From Plantibacter sp. PA-3-X8 (lineage in GTDB: Bacteria > Actinomycetota > Actinomycetes > Actinomycetales > Microbacteriaceae): a stretch of 64,000 bases of DNA. The notes under the pieces were generated by a model. That model ran no database searches and was not told the origin of the DNA. It saw only the letters and a program-made list of their open reading frames with translations. Position 1 is the stretch's first letter; each line of letters starts with the position of its first letter. The stretch spans positions 1,054,001 to 1,118,000 of the forward strand of contig NZ_CP033107.1 in the NCBI RefSeq assembly GCF_003856975.1, written 5' to 3'. Below, in pieces: positions 43,017 to 51,377 of the stretch. Position numbers and translations under genes: made by a program.

Positions 43017-43681
43017 CCATCGACGTCCTCATCGCCGACGACCAGGCCATGGTCCGCGCCGGGTTCGGTGCCCTCCTCGACGCCCACGAGGGCATCCGGG
43101 TGACCGGTCAGGCGGCGAACGGCGCGGAAGCCGTGAAACTGTCCGCACGCCTCGACCCCGACGTGATCCTCATGGACGTCCGTATGCCCGAGCTCGACGG
43201 GATCGAGGCGACCAAGCGCATCCTCGGGCCGTCCTACCCCGCGGCGAAAGTCCCACGGATCATCATGCTCACCACCTTCGACATCGACGACTACGTCTAC
43301 GACGCGCTGCAGGCCGGGGCGAGCGGCTTCCTCCTCAAGGACGCGCTGCCCGAGGACCTGGTCCACGCCGTGCGGGTCGTGGCGGCGGGCGACGCCCTGC
43401 TCGCCCCGAGCGTGACCCGACGGATGATCGCGCAGTTCGCCGCGCAGAAGCCCCGCGCCTCGCATGGCGCCGCGCGGCTGGCGGAGCTCACCGAGCGCGA
43501 GCGAGAGGTGCTCGTCCTCATCGGCCATGGGCGGTCGAACAGCGAGATCGCCGCGACCCTGTTCATCGCGGAGCAGACCGTGAAGACCCATGTCGGCAAG
43601 GTCCTCGCCAAGGTCGGCGCGCGCGACCGCGTGCAGGCCGTGATCTTCGCCTACGACACCGGACTCGTCGCCCCGTCCTGA
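43013..43681 (+). CDS. NarL/LuxR-family response regulator
   Basis: 222 aa. The receiver domain has the phosphoacceptor Asp55 (VILMDVRMPE) with acidic pocket IADDQ at the start, Lys in LLKDALPED (~107), and a C-terminal LuxR helix-turn-helix (LTEREREVLVLIGHGRSN, then SEIAATLFIAEQTVKTHV). GTG start overlaps the kinase stop. It is cotranscribed with DedA and the kinase. The flanking TACCC-AGGG sites may be its targets. Confidence 0.9.
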   Translation: MTIDVLIADDQAMVRAGFGALLDAHEGIRVTGQAANGAEAVKLSARLDPDVILMDVRMPELDGIEATKRILGPSYPAAKVPRIIMLTTFDIDDYVYDALQAGASGFLLKDALPEDLVHAVRVVAAGDALLAPSVTRRMIAQFAAQKPRASHGAARLAELTEREREVLVLIGHGRSNSEIAATLFIAEQTVKTHVGKVLAKVGARDRVQAVIFAYDTGLVAPS

Positions 43682-43799
43682 CCCGGACTCCGCGCGTCGG
43701 CGCCTCACCCCTGGGTACGGGGCGCGACGACACCGCCGGGTGATGTGCCCTTCGGTACCGCGTTCATAACCTCCTCGGACATCACCGAGGAGGACCGTC

Positions 43800-45149
43800 A
43801 TGGCCATCACCCACACCCCGCACCGCCGCTCCAGACCCGCACCCGTGACCGGATCGTCGCCCGTCCCGTCCGGTTCGCGCGACACGGGCATCGACCTCGT
43901 CCGCGCCTGCTGCATTGTCGGGGTCGTCGTCCTGCACGCGATGATGGTCGGCGTGACGGTGACCTCCGCCGGTCCCATGTTCGAGAACGCGAGTGACGGC
44001 ACCGCCTGGATCGCCCCGCTCAGCTGGATCCTGCAGGTCATGCCGCTGTTCTTCGTGATCGGCGGCTTCGCCGGCCTGCTCGCGTATCGACGCCACCGGT
44101 CGCATGGTGCGCCGACCTCGGCGTTCGTCGCCGCGCGGCTCCATCGTCTGTTGCTCCCCGCGGTCGTCACCATCGGCTGTGTGGGAGCCGCCCTCGCGAC
44201 GCTGACGCTGGCCGGTGTCCCCGCCGACCTCGTCGCCATGGCCGGCTTCCGGTTCGGCCAGCCACTTTGGTTCCTCGGCGTCTTCCTGCTCTGCCAGGCA
44301 CTGCTGCCTGCGCTCGCCGCCGCTCATGAGCGCGCACCGCTCCGGTCGATCGCGTCACTCGCCATCGCCGCCGTGCTGGTCGACGTCCTGCGTGCTGCCA
44401 CTGGTGTCGACGCCCTCGGATTCATCAACCTCGCCCTCGTCTGGACCGCGCTCCAGCAACTCGGATTCTTCCTGGCGGACGGCTCGATCGGTGCGCTCAG
44501 CCGGCGCGTCCGGGCGCTCGCCGGTGTCGGGGCGGTCGTCGTCCTCGTACTCACCTGGTGGGCCGGCGTCTACTCCAGCGACCTCATCGCGAACATCAAC
44601 CCGCCCACCGCGGCGCTGCTCCTCGTCGGGGTCGCCCACACGGCACTGCTGTCGCTCGTCCGCGAGCGACTCACTCGGCTGAGCGCGCGTCGCCGGGTCG
44701 CGTTCGTGGTCGACTTCGTCACCCGTCGCGCCATGACGATCTACCTCTGGCACATGCCGGTACTCCTCACCATGGCCGGTGCGTCGGCAGTGTTCGCGCT
44801 TCTGACCGGCATCGCCCTCCCCGCGCCGGACAGCCTCGGGTGGTGGTTCGGACGGCCCCTCTGGCTGGCGGTGGCACTGACACTGACCGCACTGGTCGCG
44901 ACGGTGTTCGCCCGTGTCGAGGCGGTTCCGCCTCCGGTCGCGACCGGTGCACGACGGCGACTCGCGATCGCCGTCCTGCTGGGGCTGGGCGCGATCGTGG
45001 CGCTCCTCGTGATCGGTACGACGGTGCTCAGCGCGGCGCTCGCCGTGGTGCTGATCCTCGCCGCGTTACTCCTGAGTGCAGAGGCCGGCGCGGATCGTCG
45101 CGGCCAGTGCCGTGCGCCGACGCTGGTGGACCTCGGGTGCGTCCGCTGA
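43800..45149 (+). CDS. Acyltransferase-3 family membrane protein
   Basis: 449 aa with about ten membrane segments. The acyltransferase-3 start is typical: DTGIDLVRACCIVGVVVLHAM, then LQVMPLFFVIGGFAGLLAY. RRAMTIYLWHMPVLL near residue 310 carries the conserved His. The family acylates cell-surface glycans or lipids. AGGAGG precedes ATG 43800. The last ~28 residues are hydrophilic and overlap the convergent TetR gene by 84 bp, so the stop may have moved downstream. It follows the two-component system, which may control it. Confidence 0.85.
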   Translation: MAITHTPHRRSRPAPVTGSSPVPSGSRDTGIDLVRACCIVGVVVLHAMMVGVTVTSAGPMFENASDGTAWIAPLSWILQVMPLFFVIGGFAGLLAYRRHRSHGAPTSAFVAARLHRLLLPAVVTIGCVGAALATLTLAGVPADLVAMAGFRFGQPLWFLGVFLLCQALLPALAAAHERAPLRSIASLAIAAVLVDVLRAATGVDALGFINLALVWTALQQLGFFLADGSIGALSRRVRALAGVGAVVVLVLTWWAGVYSSDLIANINPPTAALLLVGVAHTALLSLVRERLTRLSARRRVAFVVDFVTRRAMTIYLWHMPVLLTMAGASAVFALLTGIALPAPDSLGWWFGRPLWLAVALTLTALVATVFARVEAVPPPVATGARRRLAIAVLLGLGAIVALLVIGTTVLSAALAVVLILAALLLSAEAGADRRGQCRAPTLVDLGCVR

Positions 45150-45641
45150 GGTCGCGACGACCGTCATCGACGCCTGTGCCCACGTCGCGGCGGTCGAGAT
45201 GAGCAGCGACCAGATGTCCGCCGGGTCGAGGTCGGGGCGGATCGACCCCGCTCGTTGCTCCGCCTCGATGTCCTGGATGTGGCGGACGTCGTGGTCTTCG
45301 AGGCTGGGGTACAGGTAGCCGGTGCTCTCGCGCTCGAGCCGCTTCCACAGCACCAGGCGAGCGAGCGCCGGATCGGCGAGGTAGTCGTCGTAGAGCCGGG
45401 CCGCGTACTCGGGGAGCTCGGCGGCGGTGAACGGCACGCGGTCGCCGTTCGCGATGACGTGGGCGTGGAAGACGGCGTCGAACAGCTGGTCCTTCGCGCC
45501 GTAGTACGCGTAGATCATCGGCTTGCTCATGCCGGAGCGCTTGGCGATGCGGTCCACCCGTGCGCCTGCGATGCCGTGGGTGGCGAACTCCTCGGTCGCG
45601 GCGTCGAGGATGCGCTGGCGAGTCTGTTCGGCAGTGGTCAT
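45066..45641 (-). CDS. TetR-family regulator
   Basis: 191 aa. TRQRILDAATEEFATHGIAG and AKRSGMSKPMIYAYYGAKDQL give the TetR helix-turn-helix; the C-terminal part matches TetR_C-type domains. TACACT lies 6 nt before ATG 45641 (leaderless). The long palindrome at 45656-45681 lies between it and the divergent ADH, so it should repress both genes. Confidence 0.87.
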   Translation of the reverse strand: MTTAEQTRQRILDAATEEFATHGIAGARVDRIAKRSGMSKPMIYAYYGAKDQLFDAVFHAHVIANGDRVPFTAAELPEYAARLYDDYLADPALARLVLWKRLERESTGYLYPSLEDHDVRHIQDIEAEQRAGSIRPDLDPADIWSLLISTAATWAQASMTVVATSADAPEVHQRRRTALAATIRAGLCTQE

Positions 45642-45655
45642 CGATCCAGTGTAGC

Positions 45656-45681
45656 GATACTACCAACTAGTAGGTAGTATC
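45656..45681. promoter_or_regulatory. TetR operator in the TetR/ADH gap
   Basis: A 26-bp near-perfect palindrome: GATACTACC, then A-ACTAGT-A, then GGTAGTATC. The ADH -10 box (TAGTAT, 45675-45680) lies inside its right arm and the TetR -35 region overlaps it, so one bound dimer could stop both genes. Confidence 0.75.
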
Positions 45682-45686
45682 GGCCC

Positions 45687-46733
45687 ATGCGCACAACCGC
45701 CCTCATGTCCACCGCTGCTCCCCGCTCCCTCCGACCGACCGTCATCGACCGCCGCGAACTCCGCCCGGACGATGTCGACGTACGGGTCACGCACTGCGGT
45801 GTCTGCCACAGCGACCTGCACGCCCTCGCCTCCGCGGGACCCGCGGCCGGACTCGTGCCCGGTCACGAGTTCGTCGGGGAGGTCGTCGCGGTCGGCTCGG
45901 ACGTGACGTCCTTCGCGCCCGGCGACGCCGTCGCCGTCGGCAACATCGTGGACTCGTGCGGAACCTGCACGATGTGTCTGCGCAGCCAGGAGAACTCCTG
46001 CTTGGAGTTCCCGACCCTCACCTACGGTGGCCGGGACCGCATCGACGGGAGCACGACGCTCGGCGGCTACTCCGGGCGCTATGTCGTCCGCGACAGCTTC
46101 GTCTACCACCGCCCGGCCTCCCTGGATCCGGCGGGTGTGGCACCCCTGATGTGCGCCGGCATCACCGTCTGGGAGCCGCTCCGCACCAACGGCGTGGGGG
46201 AGGGGACGCGGCTCGGCATTGTCGGCCTCGGCGGTCTGGGGCACCTCGCCGTCCGACTCGGCCACGCGCTCGGCGCCGACGTCACGGTCTTCACCACCTC
46301 CGAGGGCAAGGCGACCGACGCACTGCGGCTCGGCGCGTCCCGGGTCGTGGTCTCGACCGACCCCGAGGCGATGGCCGCAGCGGCCGGCAGTCTCGACCTC
46401 GTCATCGACACGGTCTCCGTGGAGCACGACCTCACGCCGTACCTCCGCGTCCTCGACCTCGACGGGACCCTGTGCTCGCTCGGCTACCTCGGACCGATCT
46501 CCATCCAGACGATGGACCTGCTCCTCGGCCGGAAGCGACTGACATCGTCGGGCAGTGGGGGTCACCGGTGGACGCAGGACCTGCTGGACTTCTGCGGCGC
46601 TCACGGTGTGACAGCCGACGTCGAGCTCGTCCCGGCAGCGGACGTGGACGTGGCGCTCGACCGGCTCGCCCGCAACGACGTCCGGTACCGCTTCGTCCTG
46701 GACCTCGCCGACATCGACGCCGAGCTCGCCTGA
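45687..46733 (+). CDS. Zinc-dependent alcohol dehydrogenase (CAD/YahK type)
   Basis: 348 aa. Catalytic zinc in CGVCHSDLHAL (Cys ~40) and GHEFVGEV (His ~61); structural cysteines in CGTCTMCLRSQENSC (~92-106). GLGGLGHLAVRL (~176-187) is the cofactor loop. The layout resembles cinnamyl-alcohol-dehydrogenase-like aldehyde reductases. TAGTAT is 6 nt before ATG 45687 and no ribosome site is seen. A divergent TetR and palindrome indicate induction by the substrate or a related aldehyde (inference). Confidence 0.88.
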   Translation: MRTTALMSTAAPRSLRPTVIDRRELRPDDVDVRVTHCGVCHSDLHALASAGPAAGLVPGHEFVGEVVAVGSDVTSFAPGDAVAVGNIVDSCGTCTMCLRSQENSCLEFPTLTYGGRDRIDGSTTLGGYSGRYVVRDSFVYHRPASLDPAGVAPLMCAGITVWEPLRTNGVGEGTRLGIVGLGGLGHLAVRLGHALGADVTVFTTSEGKATDALRLGASRVVVSTDPEAMAAAAGSLDLVIDTVSVEHDLTPYLRVLDLDGTLCSLGYLGPISIQTMDLLLGRKRLTSSGSGGHRWTQDLLDFCGAHGVTADVELVPAADVDVALDRLARNDVRYRFVLDLADIDAELA

Positions 46734-46736
46734 CGA

Positions 46737-48632
46737 TCAGGAGTGCGTCGTCTGCCGTCCCATCACGCCGTCGAAGAACGCCGCGAGCTCCGTGGTGGCC
46801 GTGAGTGGGAGCACGTGGGCGACGTACTGGTCCGGCCGCACGACGACGACGGCACCCGCGCGGTCGACGCCGCGGTCGGCGAAGATGTCGACGTCGGGAT
46901 GGCGGGCGTAGACCTTTTCGTAGTCGATGAGGTCGAACGGGCCGACGCGCGGCAGGAACACCGGCGGAACGGTGCCGAGGTCGATGTCGGTGTGGCGCTG
47001 CTGGTAGACGATCTTCACGTCGAACCAGTCGTCGGCCCGCACGCCGTCAGGCACCGCGCGGAGCGGTGACTCCGGGTCGTCCTGCAGCCAGGCGGCGAGC
47101 TCCGCTGATCGGCCAGACGCTGGCGAAGCGGCATCCGCGAAGACGTAGATCCGCCAGCGCCCGTCGGCCGTGGCGTGGTGTCCGAGATGGATGTGGTTGG
47201 CGTCCGCGACGCGCGAAGTGAGGGCGGACTTGAACCGCTTGCCGATCGGGAAGCCGCTCGCGAGGTGCTGGTGGGTCGCCTCGCCGACGATGGCCGACGG
47301 GGTGTACTCGGTCATGAAGCCCGCCGGGAACTCCGCCGTCCGCACGTAGAAGTCGGCGAGCTCGGAGGGGTCGTCGAACTCCTCCGGCCGCTTGGCCATG
47401 AGGCTCGACCACTCACGGTCGAAGTCGATGAGCTCCCGGGCCACGACCTGACGCTCGGCCGAGTACGTCGCCAGGAGGCTCTCGGGGCTCCGACCCTCGA
47501 GCACGTGGCCGAGCTTCCACGCCAGGTTGAAGCCGTCCTGCATCGACACATTCATCCCCTGCCCGGCCTTCGCGCTATGGGTGTGGCAGGCGTCGCCGGT
47601 GATGAAGACGCGCGGCGTGCGCGTGCCGAGTTCGTCGAGCGGGACGTCGTCGAAGCGGTCCGTCAGGCGATGGCCGACCTCGTAGACGCTGTGCCAGGCG
47701 ACGTGCTTCACGTCGAGCCGATACGGACTCAGGATGGTGTTCGCGTGGTCGATGATCTGCTCGATCGAGGTCGACCGCACGGCTTCGCTTCCGCCGGACG
47801 GCACCTCGCCGAGGTCGACGTACATGCGGAAGAGGTGCCCGCCCTCGCGGGGGATGAGCAGGATGCTGCCGCCGGAACCCGACTGGATGGCGCACTTCGT
47901 GCGGATGTCGGGGAAGTCGGTGACCGCGAGGGCGTCCATGACGCCCCACGCGTGGTTCGCCTGGTCGCCGGCCAAGGTGCAGCCGATCGCCTGGCGGACG
48001 GCACTCCGGGCGCCGTCGGCCCCGATGACGTACTTCGCGCGGACGGTCCTGGTCTCGCCGGAGGACTCATCGCTCGTGTCCAGCAGTGTGACCGCGACCG
48101 GGTACTCCGCGTCGTCGTCGATCTCGAGTCCCTGGAACGCCCACCCGTAGTCGGGGCGCATCCGGGTCGGGGCGTTCGCCATGTACTCGGCGAAGTAGTC
48201 GAGCACGCGAGCCTGGTTCACGATGAGGTGCGGGTACTCGCTGACGCCCGTCGTGTCGTCGAGCGGGCGTGCGCCGCGGACGATGCGGCTCGGGTCGTCG
48301 AGGTCGGGCTTCCAGAACGCCATCTCGGTGATCCGGTACGCCTCGGCGGTGATGCGCTCGGCGAAGCCGAAGGCGTCGAAGGTCTCGACGCTGCGCGCCT
48401 GGATACCGTCCGCCTGGCCGATCGCGAGGCGTCCCGGTCGGCGCTCCACGATCCGCGTGGTGATCGTCGGGAACCGGGACAGCTGGGCGGCGGCGATCAT
48501 GCCGGCCGGGCCGCTGCCGACGATGAGGACGTCCATCTCCTCCGGGAGGTCATCGGGCCGGTCGATGCCGACGCCCGCTGCGGGCAGGACCCGCGGATCA
48601 CCGGAGACATAGCCGTGGTGGTGGAACTGCAT
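46737..48632 (-). CDS. FAD-dependent aromatic hydroxylase (3-hydroxybenzoate 4-monooxygenase/phenol hydroxylase type)
   Basis: 631 aa, the length of MobA-like hydroxylases. The FAD Rossmann motif VLIVGSGPAGMIAAAQL (~36-52) is followed by the DG motif YVIGADGARSAVRQAI (~201-216) and GDACHTHSAKAGQGMNVSMQ (~345), then a C-terminal thioredoxin-like domain. It adds a hydroxyl group to an aromatic ring using NADPH and oxygen. GAGGAA precedes ATG 48632 and a long palindrome covers the promoter. No ring-cleavage genes are adjacent. Confidence 0.88.
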   Translation of the reverse strand: MQFHHHGYVSGDPRVLPAAGVGIDRPDDLPEEMDVLIVGSGPAGMIAAAQLSRFPTITTRIVERRPGRLAIGQADGIQARSVETFDAFGFAERITAEAYRITEMAFWKPDLDDPSRIVRGARPLDDTTGVSEYPHLIVNQARVLDYFAEYMANAPTRMRPDYGWAFQGLEIDDDAEYPVAVTLLDTSDESSGETRTVRAKYVIGADGARSAVRQAIGCTLAGDQANHAWGVMDALAVTDFPDIRTKCAIQSGSGGSILLIPREGGHLFRMYVDLGEVPSGGSEAVRSTSIEQIIDHANTILSPYRLDVKHVAWHSVYEVGHRLTDRFDDVPLDELGTRTPRVFITGDACHTHSAKAGQGMNVSMQDGFNLAWKLGHVLEGRSPESLLATYSAERQVVARELIDFDREWSSLMAKRPEEFDDPSELADFYVRTAEFPAGFMTEYTPSAIVGEATHQHLASGFPIGKRFKSALTSRVADANHIHLGHHATADGRWRIYVFADAASPASGRSAELAAWLQDDPESPLRAVPDGVRADDWFDVKIVYQQRHTDIDLGTVPPVFLPRVGPFDLIDYEKVYARHPDVDIFADRGVDRAGAVVVVRPDQYVAHVLPLTATTELAAFFDGVMGRQTTHS

Positions 48633-48660
48633 CGATTCCTCACTTCATCGTCAAGAATTC

Positions 48661-48687
48661 GATAATGGAACACGGTGTTCGCTTATC
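48661..48687. promoter_or_regulatory. Operator before the aromatic hydroxylase
   Basis: A 27-bp inverted repeat: GATAA-TG-GAACA-CGG-TGTTC-GC-TTATC. It overlaps a minus-strand CATTAT box (likely -10). The regulator is not encoded next to it; an IclR-type protein would be a reasonable candidate. Confidence 0.5.
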
Positions 48688-48765
48688 GCACGGCAGACAC
48701 TACCCTGCACCGGCGCACGGTGGAAGACCGTTCGCCGGTGCAGGTGCAGCTCGAGTCGCGGGAGT

Positions 48766-49299
48766 TCAGTCCTTCGTCGCCCAGGTGCCGAGGTCCTTGA
48801 CCTCGATGACCGTGGGCAGGGCGTCCTTGTCGCCGAGGAAGGCCTGGCAGGCGACGAGCGGGGCGTCGGGGGACACTCCGGCCGTCGCGTTGCCGTCCGG
48901 GGTGCAGTCGAACTGGCCCAGGACCTTGATGGGCTGGTAGGTGCCCGTGCCGCTGAGCTTCCATTCGTCCGTCGTCGGCACGGGGAGTGCGGAGCGGTCG
49001 GCGTCCTTGATGTCGCCGTCCGTCAGCGTGACCGAGTAGGTGACGAAGTACGGGGTCTTCCCCTCGTCCGACGGCGTCGACTGCGCGCCCATCTCGGCGA
49101 GGTCGCTGAGCTTCCCCTCCCGGACGTCGTCGATGGCGAACGACATCTCGACGCCCGTCCCGACCTCGACGGCCACACCCGTGCCGAGTGCCAGGGCGTC
49201 GTCGGGTGCCTCCTGTGGGCTCGAGCACCCGGTCAGGGCGATCCCGGCGGTCACTGCGACGAGGGCGGTCAGGGCGAGGGTGCGGTGCATGCGGATCAT
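48766..49299 (-). CDS. Secreted lipoprotein, unknown function
   Basis: 177 aa. A short signal peptide ends in the lipobox LTGC with Cys25, so the protein is anchored outside the membrane. The rest is a beta-rich domain (EMSFAIDDVREGKLSDLAEM, then PYFVTYSVTLTDGD) with two further cysteines near 134 and 153 that may form a disulfide. TACCGT lies 7 nt before ATG 49299. It resembles small telokin-like or DUF4352-type ligand-binding lipoproteins only in outline. Confidence 0.7.
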   Translation of the reverse strand: MIRMHRTLALTALVAVTAGIALTGCSSPQEAPDDALALGTGVAVEVGTGVEMSFAIDDVREGKLSDLAEMGAQSTPSDEGKTPYFVTYSVTLTDGDIKDADRSALPVPTTDEWKLSGTGTYQPIKVLGQFDCTPDGNATAGVSPDAPLVACQAFLGDKDALPTVIEVKDLGTWATKD

Positions 49300-49333
49300 G
49301 TCATCGACGGTATCGGGGACGGCCGCCCGAGGC

Positions 49334-50233
49334 CTACGGGGACAACTCCCCATCTGTCGGGGAGGAAGCGCGACTCGCCGTCGTCCAGTGCCCCGGTCGG
49401 TCGAGGGTGGTCGGCAAGAGCGCCGCCTCGTCACCTCGTGCCGCGTTGAGCTGCATCTGGGTGAGGAACAGGGCGGCCGAGAGGTCGGCCCCGTCGAGTC
49501 GTGTATCGCGGAGATCGGCTCCGAGCAGGTCGACGCCCGCCAGGTCCGCCCCACGCAGGTCCGCGCCGATCAGGATCGCCCCGCGTAGATCGGCTCCGCA
49601 CAGCCGACGAGCGCGCAGGTCGCGGCCGGCGAGATCCGCCGAGGGGTGGAGGTCGTCGCCTGGCTCGGTGTCGGCGCCGGCCAGGTACCCGCCCCGCGCC
49701 TCCTCGCTGACGTCGATCAGCAGGTGCCGGACGTCGGCGCGGAGGGACTCGACGTCGCAGGCGAGGATCTCGGAGGTGCCGCCGTCGAGGATCCGCTGGA
49801 TCCCAATACGGAGGCGGCTGATGTGCGCCATCAGGTCTGTCGCGGCCGTCCGCTCGGCGGCTTCGACGAGGTACCAACTCATCTCCTGCAGCTGGCGCAC
49901 GACGGAGAACGTGGCGAACATCTCGGCGCTCGTGTCGGGGCGTTCCCGCCAGCTCGTGCCGCTGAAGAGCTCCTGCGACACGAGCTGGCCAGCGCCGAAG
50001 CAGTCGAAGACGGTGCACCCGCGGAACCCTCTCGGACGCAGGGATTCGTGGATGGCGCAGGAGAAGTCGTCCGCCAGATTGAGGCAGGGCGTGCCTGCCG
50101 GTTTGTCGATCGGGAAGTCGGTTGATCGTTGGAACCCGAAGGCGGTGCAGCAGAGCGCGAAGCAGTCAGCGCAGTTCGCGCGGAGGGCGGAGCGGTCGTC
50201 GGACGGGACGGAGGAAGCGTCGATGGAGGTCAT
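49334..50233 (-). CDS. Cys-cluster (YkgJ-like) plus pentapeptide-repeat protein
   Basis: 299 aa. The N-terminal ~75 residues hold CADCFALCC, CLNLADDFSCAIH and RGCTVFDCFG, a metal- or Fe-S-binding pattern like that of YkgJ/CxxCxxCC proteins. A helical middle follows, then about eight pentapeptide repeats (LAGRDLRARRLCGADLRGAI, LIGADLRGADLAGVDLLGAD) near residues 200-245. Pentapeptide coils often mimic DNA. The combination occurs in a group of actinobacterial proteins of unknown role. Confidence 0.75.
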   Translation of the reverse strand: MTSIDASSVPSDDRSALRANCADCFALCCTAFGFQRSTDFPIDKPAGTPCLNLADDFSCAIHESLRPRGFRGCTVFDCFGAGQLVSQELFSGTSWRERPDTSAEMFATFSVVRQLQEMSWYLVEAAERTAATDLMAHISRLRIGIQRILDGGTSEILACDVESLRADVRHLLIDVSEEARGGYLAGADTEPGDDLHPSADLAGRDLRARRLCGADLRGAILIGADLRGADLAGVDLLGADLRDTRLDGADLSAALFLTQMQLNAARGDEAALLPTTLDRPGHWTTASRASSPTDGELSP

Positions 50234-50441
50234 GCGTGAGTGGTCTTTCCGGAGTGGTTTCGAGAGAGGGCCGGGGTGCGGGGGAACTCCGCAGGGAGCT
50301 CCCCTTCCGGGCGCACGAAATCACCGCCCCTCGACGGAGGAGCGAACGGGTGTCGCTGGAGGGGCTCTGGGTCACAGAGGGAGAGAACGGTTCACTGCCC
50401 TCAGGGTATCGGAGGGTGCCGAATCGGCATGCTCGATCGGA

Positions 50442-50470
50442 TTGCATTCAGAACCCAAGGGTTCTAAGGT
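50442..50470 (+). promoter_or_regulatory. Promoter with operator in the spacer, HTH gene
   Basis: TTGCAT (50442-50447) and TAAGGT (50465-50470) are 17 bp apart. The perfect palindrome AGAACCC-AA-GGGTTCT (50450-50465) fills the spacer, so a repressor, probably the HTH protein itself, would block RNA polymerase. Confidence 0.65.
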
Positions 50471-50507
50471 GAACAGCGATTTCGTGAATGGCAGAAGGGT
50501 GATGACG

Positions 50508-50825
50508 ATGAGTGAGAAGCCAGTGAGTTGGGGGAGCGCGCGTGCGAAGTTGGGCCGAGATCCGGAGCGCGTCGCCGCCGCTCGCCATGCCGCCGAGGCA
50601 GAAGTGCTCGCCTATCAACTGGTCACGCTGCGGAAGGAAGCTGATCTGACGCAGACGGAGCTCAGTAAGACGATGGGCGTATCGCAGCGTCGTGTGTCGG
50701 CCATCGAACACGGGCAGCTTGAGTCGTTCGAACTCGACACCATCAGGAAGTACGTCGCCGCGTTGGGGGGTCAGGTCCGGGTTGTCGCCGACTTCGGGGA
50801 TCGCAGCGTCACCCTTGCGAGTTGA
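50508..50825 (+). CDS. HigA-like XRE-family regulator
   Basis: 105 aa. A helical N-terminus precedes the HTH: LRKEADLTQTELSKTMGVSQ and RRVSAIEHGQLESFELD. This shape is that of HigA-type antitoxins, but no RelE/HigB toxin gene precedes it. AAGGG eight bases before ATG 50508 fixes the start; an ATG six bases earlier is possible. The palindromic promoter suggests autoregulation. The next gene is a P-loop kinase. Confidence 0.78.
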   Translation: MSEKPVSWGSARAKLGRDPERVAAARHAAEAEVLAYQLVTLRKEADLTQTELSKTMGVSQRRVSAIEHGQLESFELDTIRKYVAALGGQVRVVADFGDRSVTLAS

Positions 50826-50857
50826 CCTTCTCGCAGGCCTGTGATCGCATCGAGCAG

Positions 50858-51364
50858 ATGAGTATGCGTCCATTGGTGCTCTCGGGTGGTCCTGCGGTCG
50901 GGAAGTCGACCTGCGGCAGGCGCCTCGCCGGAGAGCGTGAACGAGCGGCGTTCATCGATGCCGACGACGTTCGGCAGTTGATCGTGGCCGGTGACGCGAC
51001 GCTCTGGAGCGGTCCTGAGGGGCGAGCACAGCACCTGCTCGCGGTCCGGAACGCCGCGGCGCTCGCTCGCAATCTCGGTGACGCCGGCTTCGACGTGGTC
51101 ATCGCGGATGTCGTGCCGGCTGACGCGCTCGCGGCCTACCGTGCGGAACTCCCCGACTGCCTCGTGGTCCATCTCACGCTCCCGGTGGATGAGGCGCGAG
51201 AGCGTGCAGCGACGCGCCCCGCGTATCTGACGGACGCCGAGTTCGATCTGCTGCACGACCTGCTCGCATCGCCGCCGGAGGTCGACGTCGTCCTGGACAT
51301 CTCCGGCTTCACGATCGACCGACAGCTCGAGGCGATCCGCGACGTGTGGTCGTCGTACCGCTGA
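50858..51364 (+). CDS. AAA/zeta-like P-loop kinase
   Basis: 168 aa. Walker A GGPAVGKST (residues ~9-17) is complete; AAFIDADDVRQLIVAGD near 32 and VVIADVVPAD near 82 follow. The fold resembles small-molecule or protein kinases including zeta toxins, without clear zeta substrate motifs. It begins ~30 bp after an antitoxin-like HTH gene, so a two-gene module is possible. The next ATG, 6 bp on, may be the true start. Confidence 0.68.
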   Translation: MSMRPLVLSGGPAVGKSTCGRRLAGERERAAFIDADDVRQLIVAGDATLWSGPEGRAQHLLAVRNAAALARNLGDAGFDVVIADVVPADALAAYRAELPDCLVVHLTLPVDEARERAATRPAYLTDAEFDLLHDLLASPPEVDVVLDISGFTIDRQLEAIRDVWSSYR

Positions 51365-51377
51365 CCCCGTCGGGGGT

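Noticed and set aside
49188..50825. Extended plus-strand reading frame upstream of the HTH gene
   Set aside because: It is antisense to the pentapeptide gene and only its last ~105 codons form a protein with a ribosome site and HTH domain.
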